This document shows, one piece after another, positions 16,261 through 24,446 of a stretch of 47,908 bases of DNA; within the stretch, counting starts at the first letter, position 1; each line of letters starts with the position of its first letter. The notes beneath the pieces are model-generated. The model ran no database searches. It saw nothing but the letters and a program-made list of their open reading frames with translations, and was not told the origin of the DNA. The DNA comes from CAYRYU01 sp964428355 (lineage in GTDB: Bacteria; Muiribacteriota; Ozemobacteria; Ozemobacterales; Ozemobacteraceae). The position numbers and the translations under genes are program-made. Where the stretch lies: the NCBI GenBank assembly GCA_964428355.1, contig CAYRYU010000053.1:1-47908 (forward strand). Direction: 5' to 3'.

Positions 16261-18248
16261 TGGAAAGAAGATCGCGGCGGGATTTCCTTGCCCTCCGGCG
16301 GGGTGTTGTCCTGTTCGTCGTGATTTTTGTCGTGATCATACTGGCGGTGTTGGTCGTCCAGTTCCATTTCCTTTCCCGGCAGAGTCAGTCGGTCGCCTTC
16401 CAGCTGGAACGAAGGGAGGTCGCGGTCCGAATCGCCGAAATGGCTCTCGAGGAAGGGTTCATCCTTTTCCGGGGGCTTGCTTCCTCCCCCGCGACGGCCG
16501 AGGGGAAATGGCTCGTCGATCGTTCAACCAACCGTCTGTCGATACCGGTCCCATCGACCGCAGCCTTCGCAAAGACCCAGGGAAGGCAGGGGGACGCTCC
16601 GACGGTGGATTTCGACGTGGGTTTCGTCGACGATGAATTCCGGGATTTTTCCCGGAACGGCGCAAAAATGTACGGGAAGGAGGCGGTGGGCTCCGTCGAG
16701 CTCCGGGCCAGGTTCTGGTTCAAAGCCGACAAAACCCTCACCCCTTCCTGCGAGGCCATCCGCGTTCACGACTACAAGGTTGTTTCGATCAGAACCGCGA
16801 GGAACAACGGTGGGGAAAGGAACGAGTACGCGCAGAACTTCCCACTCGACTACGCGCTTTTTGTCCGAAGGGGGTGTTCCGAGTTCGAGTCGGAAAAGGG
16901 CGGATCCCTGAACAACTCGAAGAAGAGGCTCGTGATCGACCAGAGCGGACTTTCCGCGGATCGCCGCGGGAAGGTTCTGGTCGGGGAAACCGGGGTCAGC
17001 AAGGGAAAATCCGTTTTCCTCAACGTTCACGCCAAATTCGCCGACACCACCGGGCTCGTTCCGGCAGCAACCCAGACAGAGATCGTCATTCCAAGCACCG
17101 ACCTTCCCACCCTTTTTCCCAGGGTTTTCAATGCCCTAACCCAGGCGGGTGTGCAGCCATCCCAGTATGCCAGTCTCGAGGGGGTCTTTCGCATCCGGCA
17201 CGTGCCCCTCGTGAGGGATTCCTATTCCACCAACGATGAAAAAATGGAGCAGAACGCTTTGGACATCCTGGCAAAGCAGGCGGATGACCCGGAAAAGAAC
17301 GTCGAACCCGGAATCGAGATCCTTGGCGCGGATCTGACTGCGATGAAGGAGGTTTCCGCTGACACCGTGCTCGAAGGAGACGTCAGGCAGAGGTTTCTCC
17401 GGGTTGTCGATTTCCAGGTCCGGGACAAGAGCAACACCTTTTCCCCGAATATGGTGCAACAGCTCAACGGTTCGGGATGCCTGAGCATCGACTACCAGAC
17501 CCTCCCCACCGACCAGGACCAGAAAGACTTCTACCAGGGACTCAAGACCATCGCAACCCAGAAGAGCATAGACATCTTCTCGCGTTTCATTTCTTCATAT
17601 CCGTACAAGGCAGGTTGTTCGGGCAATCCCCAGCCGGGTTTCCCGGAGTATTACTTCAGGTCGTTGATGGGTCAGAGAATCGACGTGGGTACCACCGGAA
17701 CCGACGGAGTCCAGCCGTTCTATCATATCAACCTGTTCGGACGTCGGTGGCCGGACCAGGCTTCCATGCAGGCTGCCAGCGAGGGAGTCTACGATCCCGA
17801 CACCGGGACACTGAAACTCCACGGGATCTACCAGATCTACGACGGAGACCTCAATCTCGGATCTCCCGGCAAGACACTCACCATTTCGGGAAAAGGAGTG
17901 CTCATTGCGAAGGGGAACATCTCCATCCAGGGAAACATCGCCAAAGGCTCTTCGACAGACATCGTCGTGATTTTTTCCCGAACCGGAACGATAACCGTTG
18001 ATGCCGACAAGGTGCAGGCCGCTCTGGTGGCCCTCGGAGGTGGAACCGGCCAGGTGATCTTCCGCCGTTCCACGGAACTCTACGGTGCGCTGGTTGCGGA
18101 AAGGCTTGCACTTTCACGGTGGTCCGATGGAACGGTCACGGTAAGATACGATCCCCTCTTCAAGGATTCCGGTCAGCAGAACGATATCTACGTCTCGACG
18201 ATTTCCCCGGTGGTTTCCTACTTCCGGACAAGCGAGAACAAACCTTGA
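16257..18248 (+). CDS. PilX-like pilus accessory protein with long extracellular domain
   Basis: The 663-residue protein starts with a short basic segment and one long hydrophobic helix (RRGVVLFVVIFVVIILAVLV, about residues 14-33) followed by a polar helical stretch. This resembles the N-terminus of PilX-type minor pilin proteins, which often lack the Glu5 of classical prepilins. The rest is presumably extracytoplasmic, with few cysteines. It ends in a beta-helix-like segment (LTISGKGVLIAKGNISIQG, IVVIFSRTGTITVDADKV) that recalls polymer-forming or bactofilin-like repeats. Two prepilins follow immediately, matching the PilX-PilV-PilW order of minor pilin clusters, although this protein is several times longer than PilX. 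The start ATG overlaps the STAS stop. The PilX call is moderate and the role of the large domain is unknown. Confidence 0.65.
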   Translation: MMERRSRRDFLALRRGVVLFVVIFVVIILAVLVVQFHFLSRQSQSVAFQLERREVAVRIAEMALEEGFILFRGLASSPATAEGKWLVDRSTNRLSIPVPSTAAFAKTQGRQGDAPTVDFDVGFVDDEFRDFSRNGAKMYGKEAVGSVELRARFWFKADKTLTPSCEAIRVHDYKVVSIRTARNNGGERNEYAQNFPLDYALFVRRGCSEFESEKGGSLNNSKKRLVIDQSGLSADRRGKVLVGETGVSKGKSVFLNVHAKFADTTGLVPAATQTEIVIPSTDLPTLFPRVFNALTQAGVQPSQYASLEGVFRIRHVPLVRDSYSTNDEKMEQNALDILAKQADDPEKNVEPGIEILGADLTAMKEVSADTVLEGDVRQRFLRVVDFQVRDKSNTFSPNMVQQLNGSGCLSIDYQTLPTDQDQKDFYQGLKTIATQKSIDIFSRFISSYPYKAGCSGNPQPGFPEYYFRSLMGQRIDVGTTGTDGVQPFYHINLFGRRWPDQASMQAASEGVYDPDTGTLKLHGIYQIYDGDLNLGSPGKTLTISGKGVLIAKGNISIQGNIAKGSSTDIVVIFSRTGTITVDADKVQAALVALGGGTGQVIFRRSTELYGALVAERLALSRWSDGTVTVRYDPLFKDSGQQNDIYVSTISPVVSYFRTSENKP

Positions 18249-18760
18249 TCCTTTCATCCAAGAAGATCGGTATCCCCCCGAAAAGCGGCCGGGGAGGGTT
18301 CAGCATTCTCGAGATTCTTCTCGCGATGGTCCTTCTTTCGATCATCCTTTTCAGTTTCCTCTGGATGCAACGGCACTCCCAGTTCAGCACCATGGACGCC
18401 TATTATGAAGGACTGGCACTATCTCTTGCAAGGGAGCCAATAACCCTTTTCAAGGCCTTCGGTTACGATTGGGTCCAGGAATACACCAGCGGAAAAGCCG
18501 ATCTGAACCAGCATTTCCTGCTTCAAGGATGCCCGTTGGGGCAATGGTACGCCATGGACCAGATCCAGAGCTCATATTACCCCACCGAGGCCGGGGATTT
18601 CGAGCGAAGGATCCTGGTCGATGCCGTCACCGAGGACGACGGAAGAAAGTGCTTCCTGATCCGCGTCGAGGTCGCCCCCAAAGGGCACAGCCAGGTTGAC
18701 AAATGGCTGAGTCGCGAAACCCTCGCCCAGGAGGGCCAGGTTTTCGAGGAGAGGCAATGA
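18245..18760 (+). CDS. Prepilin-like protein (PilV/GspI type)
   Basis: The 171-residue protein carries a type III signal sequence: a basic leader ending in GRGG, then FSILEILLAMVLLSIILFSF, with the prepilin peptidase cut expected after the last Gly and Glu5 conserved. The leader is about 20 residues. The hydrophobic helix is followed by a small soluble domain with cysteines (GCPLG, RKCFL). The best-placed start is a TTG at 18245 that overlaps the previous stop (TTGA); the frame upstream of it runs through the preceding gene. It sits between a PilX-like and a PilW/GspJ-like gene, so it is likely a minor pilin or pseudopilin. The prepilin peptidase is not in the window. Confidence 0.85.
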   Translation: MILSSKKIGIPPKSGRGGFSILEILLAMVLLSIILFSFLWMQRHSQFSTMDAYYEGLALSLAREPITLFKAFGYDWVQEYTSGKADLNQHFLLQGCPLGQWYAMDQIQSSYYPTEAGDFERRILVDAVTEDDGRKCFLIRVEVAPKGHSQVDKWLSRETLAQEGQVFEERQ

Positions 18761-18761
18761 C

Positions 18762-19550
18762 ATGGGAAATCTGAGGCCAGGGGAGAAGGCAGAACGGCTC
18801 CTCCAAGGGCGGGGCTTCACGCTTGTGGAGATCATCTTCGTCGTCCTTTGCCTTTTTCTGCTCATGGGGCCGGTCTTTTCGATTCTCCGGAGCGGGACAA
18901 AATCCTCTCTCAAGGGGATGATGCAAGTGGAAACCACCCTGGCAGCACGCAATATCCTGCGACAGATCCGCCAGGACCTGAGACATTCCTGTTTCGCCTA
19001 TTCGGGGAAGGGATGCAACTTCAACGTCGAAACCCTCATCAAATCCGATCCAGCCGGCGGGGGATGTTCGTTCTTGGCCTTTCCCCATCAGGGCTCTCCC
19101 GGCGATGCCAGTGAACGGGATTCGTCGAACCTCTCCTGGCGCCTTGCCAGCCATATCACGTATTCCGTCGTTCCGAACTCGACCGGAACGGGCTTTTCCA
19201 AGTTGGTCCGGAAGGAGAAGTTCCATCCCAAGCATCCCTCATATGGGAACTATCCGGGTGGGGAATGCGAAAACGTTCTCACCGCAAACCTTCTCCAGTT
19301 CCAGATCAAACCCGAGATCGCGAAGTCAGGGAAGGAAAGCGCCCTCGTGTTCCTGGTTAACATCAGCCTTATCGATTCCGTCCCCGGGAAAGCCGCTGAG
19401 GCTGTTTCCTCTGTCCAGGGCGGTCTTATAAGGCCCCGCGAAGGCGCGATCGCCGAGTTTTTCGACCTCGTTACATCCGAGTTCTATCATGCGATGAAGA
19501 ACCGGAGCGGCTACAACCTCAACTGGCAGACCGGGATAGAGGGTCCCTGA
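18762..19550 (+). CDS. Prepilin-like protein (PilW/GspJ type)
   Basis: The 262-residue protein has the prepilin motif GRG|FTLVEIIFVVLCLFLL, with leader cleavage after Gly and Glu5 present, followed by a polar helix (LAARNILRQIRQDLRHS) that fits the PilW/GspJ pattern. The globular domain contains four cysteines that may form disulfides (CFAYSGKGC, GGGCSF, GGEC). It starts 1 nt after the previous stop and closes the operon. Its stop codon lies one base from the stop of the convergent metallophosphoesterase gene, leaving no space for a terminator. Function as a minor pilin of a type IV pilus, type II secretion or competence machine is inferred; the rest of that machine is not here. Confidence 0.85.
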   Translation: MGNLRPGEKAERLLQGRGFTLVEIIFVVLCLFLLMGPVFSILRSGTKSSLKGMMQVETTLAARNILRQIRQDLRHSCFAYSGKGCNFNVETLIKSDPAGGGCSFLAFPHQGSPGDASERDSSNLSWRLASHITYSVVPNSTGTGFSKLVRKEKFHPKHPSYGNYPGGECENVLTANLLQFQIKPEIAKSGKESALVFLVNISLIDSVPGKAAEAVSSVQGGLIRPREGAIAEFFDLVTSEFYHAMKNRSGYNLNWQTGIEGP

Positions 19551-19551
19551 T

Positions 19552-20775
19552 TCAACTCCCCTTCAGTTTTGCCAGTATCGCCTCCAGCCTTTGGATGAGC
19601 TTTTCGATCCGGTTCATGAAGCTATCATTGTCGAGCGGTCGGGCTTGGGTTCCGGTGGAGGTCGAAGTTCCGGATGATGTCGATGTTTGCTGGGATGGGT
19701 TGGTTCCCGGGCTTGGGGAACCCTTGTTGATGTGCTGGAAGGTGCGCTCGTGCTTCTTGATGAACTTTCCCGTCCTCAAGTCGCAGGTCCGGACGATCGC
19801 GGCTTCCGGTGAAAGCTCGAGAATCCTCGCCCATCCCGAGGATTCCGTAACATTGGGAACGTGGATGACGGTGACTTTCCCCACCTTGTTCGCTTTCGAC
19901 GTGAAATCGTTGCTGGATGGCTTGATGTGCAGGTGGCCTGCGCACCAGAGGAAAACCTGGGGGTTCTTCCGAAGGAGGGTTTCGATGTCATCCGCGGGTT
20001 GGACGTTCGCGTGGATGGGTTTCAGGCCCCCTTCCCTTTCGTAACTTCCCTCGAGGGGAGCATGACAGAAAACGATGGTGGGGAGCTTCGGGTTCTTTTG
20101 CAGGGTTTCGGCGAAAAATTCCAAGGTGCTTTTCGAAAGCTGGGCAAGGGGCTTCTGTCCCCGGGCATCGATGGGGAGAAAGACGAGGAGGTGGCCCCCC
20201 ACCTTCCGTGAAAACCGGATCCCTTTCTGGCCGAAGGCATCCTTGAAATTCCCGAGCTTCTGCTTCTGACCCGCCTTTGTTCCCCGTTCCTTCTTCCCGT
20301 TCTTCTTGACCTCGTCCTTGTAGATGAAATCATGGTTTCCCGGAACCGCCATGACAGGGTCGGAAAAAGTCTTTACAAGGTCGGCAGCCAGATTCAGCTC
20401 CCTGGCGGATCCGACCTTCTCGCAAATGTCTCCAAGGATGGCCACCGAAGAAACCTCGGGGAGGGAATTGACGGTTTCCACGGCCTTTTTCAAAGAAGCC
20501 ATGTTGCCTTTTCGGACGTGCAGGTCGCTGATGACCGCGAGGGTATATTTTGCCGGGGTCGGGGAGGAGGTCGTGGCCTCAGCTGTTTTTGAACCCCAGG
20601 ATTCTTTTCCCGAATCGATTGGAAGGGATTGGGGTTGGGAGACAACCGGGCCCGACGACGGATCATGCTGCTGAAGAGTTTGTTCGAGGTTCTGGGGAAA
20701 AATCGTTCCGGTCAGGAAACCCAGAAAAACGGCACAAACGATGGAAAGGATTTTTAAAGATGATTTTGGGAACAT
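19552..20775 (-). CDS. Exported calcineurin-like metallophosphoesterase
   Basis: The protein has 407 residues from the ATG at 20775, which has GGAGGGAGAG just upstream; an upstream extension in the same frame would enter the next gene's promoter. An N-terminal hydrophobic helix (ILSIVCAVFLGFLTG) is a signal peptide or anchor. After a Ser/Pro/Gln-rich linker comes the calcineurin-like phosphoesterase core in order: ISDLHV (DxH), LGDICE (GD), GNHDF (GNHD), FCHAPL and GHLH. These are the five metal-binding blocks of the family, which cleaves phosphomono- or diesters with two metal ions. The C-terminus has a Thr/Ser/Gly-rich linker (STSSGTSTSTGTQ) and a short helix. Substrate unknown; probably periplasmic or surface-attached. 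It is divergent from the zincin gene and convergent with the pilin operon. Confidence 0.9.
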   Translation of the reverse strand: MFPKSSLKILSIVCAVFLGFLTGTIFPQNLEQTLQQHDPSSGPVVSQPQSLPIDSGKESWGSKTAEATTSSPTPAKYTLAVISDLHVRKGNMASLKKAVETVNSLPEVSSVAILGDICEKVGSARELNLAADLVKTFSDPVMAVPGNHDFIYKDEVKKNGKKERGTKAGQKQKLGNFKDAFGQKGIRFSRKVGGHLLVFLPIDARGQKPLAQLSKSTLEFFAETLQKNPKLPTIVFCHAPLEGSYEREGGLKPIHANVQPADDIETLLRKNPQVFLWCAGHLHIKPSSNDFTSKANKVGKVTVIHVPNVTESSGWARILELSPEAAIVRTCDLRTGKFIKKHERTFQHINKGSPSPGTNPSQQTSTSSGTSTSTGTQARPLDNDSFMNRIEKLIQRLEAILAKLKGS

Positions 20776-20854
20776 TTCTCTCCCTCCTGGCCTTTTCTCT
20801 GATTTTACCCGGGGGTGAGGGAAAGTTACACATTTCCGCAAGGAAAATCTTCGT

Positions 20855-20882
20855 GTTACATTCCTTTCCTGAGGGACGTAAC
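20855..20882. promoter_or_regulatory. 28-bp inverted element, copy 2 (upstream of the zincin gene)
   Basis: GTTAC-ATTCCT-N12-GTAAC with the same 18-bp spacing as the copy at 12429-12456. A further GTTACA lies 30 bp upstream (20825-20830), in direct orientation. The element ends 38 bp before the zincin start codon and 79 bp from the divergent phosphoesterase start, so it could act on either gene. Confidence 0.45.
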
Positions 20883-20920
20883 TGGTTTGAAATGAATCCA
20901 ACGGAAACGGAGGAAGGGAT

Positions 20921-22108
20921 ATGAGAATCAACGAATCGAAGAGTCTGAGGTTCATCGTCGTGATAGCGGTTCTTTTCCTGGCTTGGGGGGGAGTTTCCTG
21001 GGCACAGGATGACGGCTCCGAATCGGTTCCCCCAGGAGACACCGAAGATATCGGGTCCTCTGGATACGATGGTTCCGATCAACCCGCCGATGGGTCCGAC
21101 GGGGGATACTCGGAAGATTATCCCGGATCCGAAGGGGATTACGGGGACGACGACGAAGGTTATTATGACGACGAAGATGACGACATCTACGGCGACGACG
21201 ATTTCGAGGACGATGACATCTACGGCGACGACGATTTCGAGGACGACGAGATCTACGATGACGACGAGATCTACGACGACGATGAATGGACCGAGGACGG
21301 TGAAGGCGGAACGGGAAATGATGGTACCGGCGGGTTCACCGGGGCGGACAACGGTGGAGGAAATGGGGGCGGAAACAACGACTTCGTCAATGCCCTGATC
21401 GCGATCCTCCAGAAGATTTTCGGGATCGATCTGACCGGCTTTGGGATCAACGGTGACACCGGAACTGCGAACGTCGGGAACGACGGAACCAATGGGACCG
21501 GCAACAACAACGGTACCACCGCGGGAGTGACCTCCAGTTCCAGTGCGCTTGCGGCGCAGATCCAGAGCAAATACGGAATCACCCCCCAGGAAGGCCCCAC
21601 CCGCACTCTGGGCTTTGGGGACAATGTCGAGGGCGGAAAATGGACCGACCAGGAGCTCACCGATCTGGACAAGACCCTGGGAAGCCTTCCCGAAAGCTTC
21701 CGGACATGTACCACCCAGATCGAAATCGTGAACAAGCTCACCTACACCGATGACCAGGGGACAAACGAAGCATATGGGGTGTATGATCCTGAAAGCGGTC
21801 ACCTGGTCGTCAGCAAGAACGATCCGAAGGAAGTCCAGCCAACGGTCGTCCACGAGATGACCCACGCATTCCAAAAAGCCCATCCGGATATCGAGGAACT
21901 CTGGAAGACCACCTTCTGGAACGGAGACTCCCCCAAGAGCACCTCGGTTTCGGATTACGGAAACAGCGAAGCGGTCGAGGACATGGCCGAATCTGTCCGG
22001 GAATACTGGCAGAACGGCCCGGCGATGAAAACGAGCAACCCCGAACGGTATGCCTTCGTTCGCGACAGGATAATGGCCGGTCAGGAATACACGACCACCA
22101 ATCCCTGA
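20921..22108 (+). CDS. Secreted HExxH zincin with acidic Asp/Tyr repeat region
   Basis: The 395-residue protein has a signal peptide (FIVVIAVLFLAWGGVSWAQ, cleavage likely near residue 28) and GGAGG about 9 nt before the ATG. Mature residues to about 135 are extremely acidic, with Asp-Glu runs spaced by Tyr or Phe and a perfect 11-residue tandem repeat (DIYGDDDFEDD). A Gly/Asn/Thr-rich linker follows. The C-terminal domain has the zinc-protease motif VVHEMTHAF (HEMTH), then NSEAVEDMAESVREYW, whose Glu residues could supply the third zinc ligand, and ERYAFVRDRI. This arrangement resembles the anthrax-lethal-factor-type (ATLF) peptidase fold, from memory. It is probably an extracellular protease; the acidic region may bind calcium or keep it soluble. 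Regulation may involve the shared inverted element. Substrate unknown. Confidence 0.8.
   Translation: MRINESKSLRFIVVIAVLFLAWGGVSWAQDDGSESVPPGDTEDIGSSGYDGSDQPADGSDGGYSEDYPGSEGDYGDDDEGYYDDEDDDIYGDDDFEDDDIYGDDDFEDDEIYDDDEIYDDDEWTEDGEGGTGNDGTGGFTGADNGGGNGGGNNDFVNALIAILQKIFGIDLTGFGINGDTGTANVGNDGTNGTGNNNGTTAGVTSSSSALAAQIQSKYGITPQEGPTRTLGFGDNVEGGKWTDQELTDLDKTLGSLPESFRTCTTQIEIVNKLTYTDDQGTNEAYGVYDPESGHLVVSKNDPKEVQPTVVHEMTHAFQKAHPDIEELWKTTFWNGDSPKSTSVSDYGNSEAVEDMAESVREYWQNGPAMKTSNPERYAFVRDRIMAGQEYTTTNP
21182..21244 (+). repeat. 33-nt tandem repeat in the acidic region of the zincin gene
   Basis: Two copies with a 33-nt period (identical over 30 nt, 21182-21211 and 21215-21244) encode DIYGDDDFED twice, followed by shorter degenerate copies of the (D/E)IYDDDE type up to about 21289. 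The codons are identical between the copies, pointing to a recent duplication or slippage. Confidence 0.85.
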
Positions 22109-22120
22109 ACCTGGGGTCCC

Positions 22121-22167
22121 AAAACCCGCGATGGCTGCTCTGGGAGCCTTCGCGGGTTTTCCTTTTT
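22121..22167 (+). terminator. Rho-independent terminator after the zincin gene
   Basis: AAAACCCGCGA (22121-22131) pairs with TCGCGGGTTTT (22150-22160), followed by CCTTTTT. A clear intrinsic terminator that separates the zincin from the TPM genes. Confidence 0.88.
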
Positions 22168-22228
22168 CGGTTCAGGTTGCCCGGGTTGTTTCAAAAGGGT
22201 TGTTTTTGAAGGGTTTGACTGGAGGAAG

Positions 22229-22777
22229 GTGATCCGGTACCTTGTACGCATGCATTGTCCAAAATGTGCGATCGACATCAACGACGACCAACCACAGTGT
22301 CCCGAATGTGGGTTCAGCATCCAGGACCTGGATGAGGCCCTGGGTGAACCTCCCCCTCAGGCCGACTCGGTTTGCGATTGGGCGAAAGTCCTGAGCGAAG
22401 CCGGAACCAAAGCTGTTCGTGAAAGGCTGCAACAGTTCGTTTTCAGGACCGGCCATCCGTTCATCCTTGCCACGATTCCGACCACCTCCCCGCGGCTTCC
22501 GAGCGAGTATGTTTTCTGGCTCTTCAACCGTTGGAAAGTCGGCGGGGATGACCATTCCGGACTGCTGATCCTTCTTGCGATCCAGGAAAGACGGATCGAG
22601 GTCGAGGTGGGCTTTTCCCTCGAGCGGTTTGTCACGGATGAGGCGGCAGCGAACATCCTGCAATTTCATGCGGTGCCTTTCCTGAAGGCGAGCGATTTCG
22701 ATGGAGGCGTTTTCCATGCCGTGGACATCCTCGCGCGAGTGGTGGAGCAGGGGGAAGCCCAGGAGAAATCGCAATGA
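22229..22777 (+). CDS. TPM-domain protein with N-terminal zinc ribbon
   Basis: The 182-residue protein carries a short zinc ribbon, CPKC and CPEC spaced by about 13 residues, and then a TPM (TLP18.3/Psb32/MOLO-1) fold: YVFWLFNRWKVGGDDHSGLLILLAIQERRIEVEVGFSLE, with the conserved W-x-G...GlLlLla.qeRrvrievG pattern. It has no signal peptide or membrane helix. GTG at 22229 has GGAGG only 3 nt before it; ATG at 22250, just ahead of the zinc ribbon, is the alternative. TPM proteins are implicated in photosystem repair in plants and have been linked to membrane-protein maintenance and phosphatase-like activity; the bacterial role is unclear. Its stop overlaps the start of a second, membrane-bound TPM protein (ATGA), so the two probably work together. 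Confidence 0.82.
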   Translation: MIRYLVRMHCPKCAIDINDDQPQCPECGFSIQDLDEALGEPPPQADSVCDWAKVLSEAGTKAVRERLQQFVFRTGHPFILATIPTTSPRLPSEYVFWLFNRWKVGGDDHSGLLILLAIQERRIEVEVGFSLERFVTDEAAANILQFHAVPFLKASDFDGGVFHAVDILARVVEQGEAQEKSQ

Positions 22778-23907
22778 AGCGGGACATCGGCCTTCTTTCC
22801 TCTCTTCTCCTTTCGCTGTTCGTGGCAGCGGCAGTGGCGGTCCCGATCCCACCCGTCCAGAAACCCCTTCGGGACGATGCCGGGGTCCTCGATTCCTCCT
22901 CCGCTTCCACCGTGCGCGAGATCTGCCGCGATCTCGAGCGGAGAACCTCCGCCGAGTTGGCGATTCTGATCATCCGTTCCACGAAAGGCGAGAACCATCA
23001 CGACTTTGCACTGACAACCTTCAACCGTTGGGGAATCGGCCAGAGAGGGAAAGACAACGGCATGCTCGTCTTTTTCGCCATGGAGGACCGGCGGGTCGAG
23101 ATCATTCCCGGCAACCGGTACCAGTCGATCTTCACCGACTCCGTATGTTCCTCTCTCCTGACGACGTTGGTAGTTCCCCGGATGCGGGAGGGGAAGCCCG
23201 GGGAAGGCGTGATTGCGGTCTCTCGCGAGATATCCCGGCGGGTTGCGGCTTTCGAAGGCCGTCCGATCGAGTCTTCCAACCCTTCTTCCAATTCCGTCCC
23301 TTCCGGAATGGCGAGGAGAGCTCCCACAACATCTTCCCCGGCCCCGGTTTCTACACCCTATTCATCGCCCAGTGGGGCTTCAGGATCAGGTTTGGGGCTT
23401 TCGAACCCCTTCCGCTGGGTGTTTCTCCTGCTTGTCGGGGGATGCCTCGGTGTCGGAATCGCCTTCTTCTCAGCCGCCTTCAGCAGAGGAGAGCTCATTT
23501 TCCCCAAGTGGTCCCTTCCGCTTCTTCTGATTCCCGCGGCCATCGGATTGGGATTCCTGGCTTTCGCCCGCCTGGATCTTGCCGGGAACATTCTTGATCA
23601 GTTTGCCTCCGGGTGCGGGGGGGTGGGCCTCATGGTATTCCTGTATCTGGGGTCGAACATGTGTCCGAGGTGCAACCGGTGGCTGAATTCCACCAGCCGG
23701 ACGATCCGCAGCGCGACCTATGATTCAACCGGGCTGGGAGAGACGACCGAACATTGTGATTCCTGCCGTTATCACAACGTCTATACCTACACGATTTCGC
23801 GCAAACAACGTCACCATCACCATTCATCGAGCTCATCCCGGTCTTACGGCAGCCGGTCCTCCGGAGGAGGGCGGTCTTCGGGCGGGGGTGGGGGAGCCAG
23901 CTGGTGA
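22774..23907 (+). CDS. Membrane-anchored TPM-domain protein with SGGG tail
   Basis: The 377-residue protein has a signal peptide (LSSLLLSLFVAAAVAVP), then a TPM domain at about 30-160 (LRDDAGVLDSSSASTVREIC, WGIGQRGKDNGMLVFFA, RVEIIPGNRYQSIFTD), a Ser/Pro linker, membrane helices at about 212-232, 247-267 and 278-293, a cytoplasmic zinc-binding segment (MCPRCNRWL ... HCDSC), and a His/Ser-rich end finishing in SSGGGGGASW. That Gly/Ser/Trp tail is a hallmark of YgcG-type TPM proteins. The extracytoplasmic TPM domain is anchored by the helices. It partners with the soluble TPM protein encoded just upstream. Function at the envelope is inferred; no enzyme activity is evident. Confidence 0.88.
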   Translation: MKRDIGLLSSLLLSLFVAAAVAVPIPPVQKPLRDDAGVLDSSSASTVREICRDLERRTSAELAILIIRSTKGENHHDFALTTFNRWGIGQRGKDNGMLVFFAMEDRRVEIIPGNRYQSIFTDSVCSSLLTTLVVPRMREGKPGEGVIAVSREISRRVAAFEGRPIESSNPSSNSVPSGMARRAPTTSSPAPVSTPYSSPSGASGSGLGLSNPFRWVFLLLVGGCLGVGIAFFSAAFSRGELIFPKWSLPLLLIPAAIGLGFLAFARLDLAGNILDQFASGCGGVGLMVFLYLGSNMCPRCNRWLNSTSRTIRSATYDSTGLGETTEHCDSCRYHNVYTYTISRKQRHHHHSSSSSRSYGSRSSGGGRSSGGGGGASW

Positions 23908-23945
23908 TGGGGAGGTGAATTCATTCCCGGGTTTCCCGGAAAGTT

Positions 23946-24446
23946 TCAGGGGCGCTTTGCTCCGAGGATCGCAAGGTTCTCGTCGCGGAGTTCGGCGAGG
24001 AGCGATTGCCCGCCTGACGTTACCCTGAGTTCGGCGTATTTGGCCTTGGCGAACTCCTCCCGCTGCCCCTCTTGGAAGAAGAAGGAATCGGCCGCGTAGG
24101 CGACCCGGCTCTTGTTCTTTCTGTATCCAAGAAGTATCTCGTCGGTTCCGAGAGGGGTTGAACCTTCGTGAAAACGGGTGAACGAGGCGACTCCCCTGGA
24201 GTCGAGCTTCATTACCAGCGTTCCCCGGTCAGGCCATCTGCCGAAAGTTTCCCAGTCGACCGGCATCTCGAAATTCAAGGCCATGTAGTCCCCCTGCATC
24301 AACGATCGCGGATCGACCGGGGCAAGCTTGATCATGACCGGGCGGGCGTTTTGAAGATGGTTTTCCTTCTGGAGAATCAGACCGTTCAGGATCAGAAGTA
24401 CAAGGATGCTCCAGCCTACCAGTGCGTGATTTCTCGTCACGATCAA
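23946..24446 (-). CDS. GDYXXLXY-domain membrane-anchored protein
   Basis: The 166-residue protein has a single N-terminal hydrophobic helix (LVGWSILVLLILNGLILQ) and then the family signature DPRSLMQGDYMALNFEMP, which is the GDYxxLxY motif. The rest is beta-rich and extracytoplasmic. It is the last gene of a DUF2157-DUF4401-GDYXXLXY cassette with 4-nt overlaps (ATGA at 24443-24446); this trio recurs in many bacteria and is thought to form one membrane complex of unknown function. It ends 38 bp from the convergent TPM gene, with only a weak hairpin between them. Confidence 0.85.
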   Translation of the reverse strand: MIVTRNHALVGWSILVLLILNGLILQKENHLQNARPVMIKLAPVDPRSLMQGDYMALNFEMPVDWETFGRWPDRGTLVMKLDSRGVASFTRFHEGSTPLGTDEILLGYRKNKSRVAYAADSFFFQEGQREEFAKAKYAELRVTSGGQSLLAELRDENLAILGAKRP

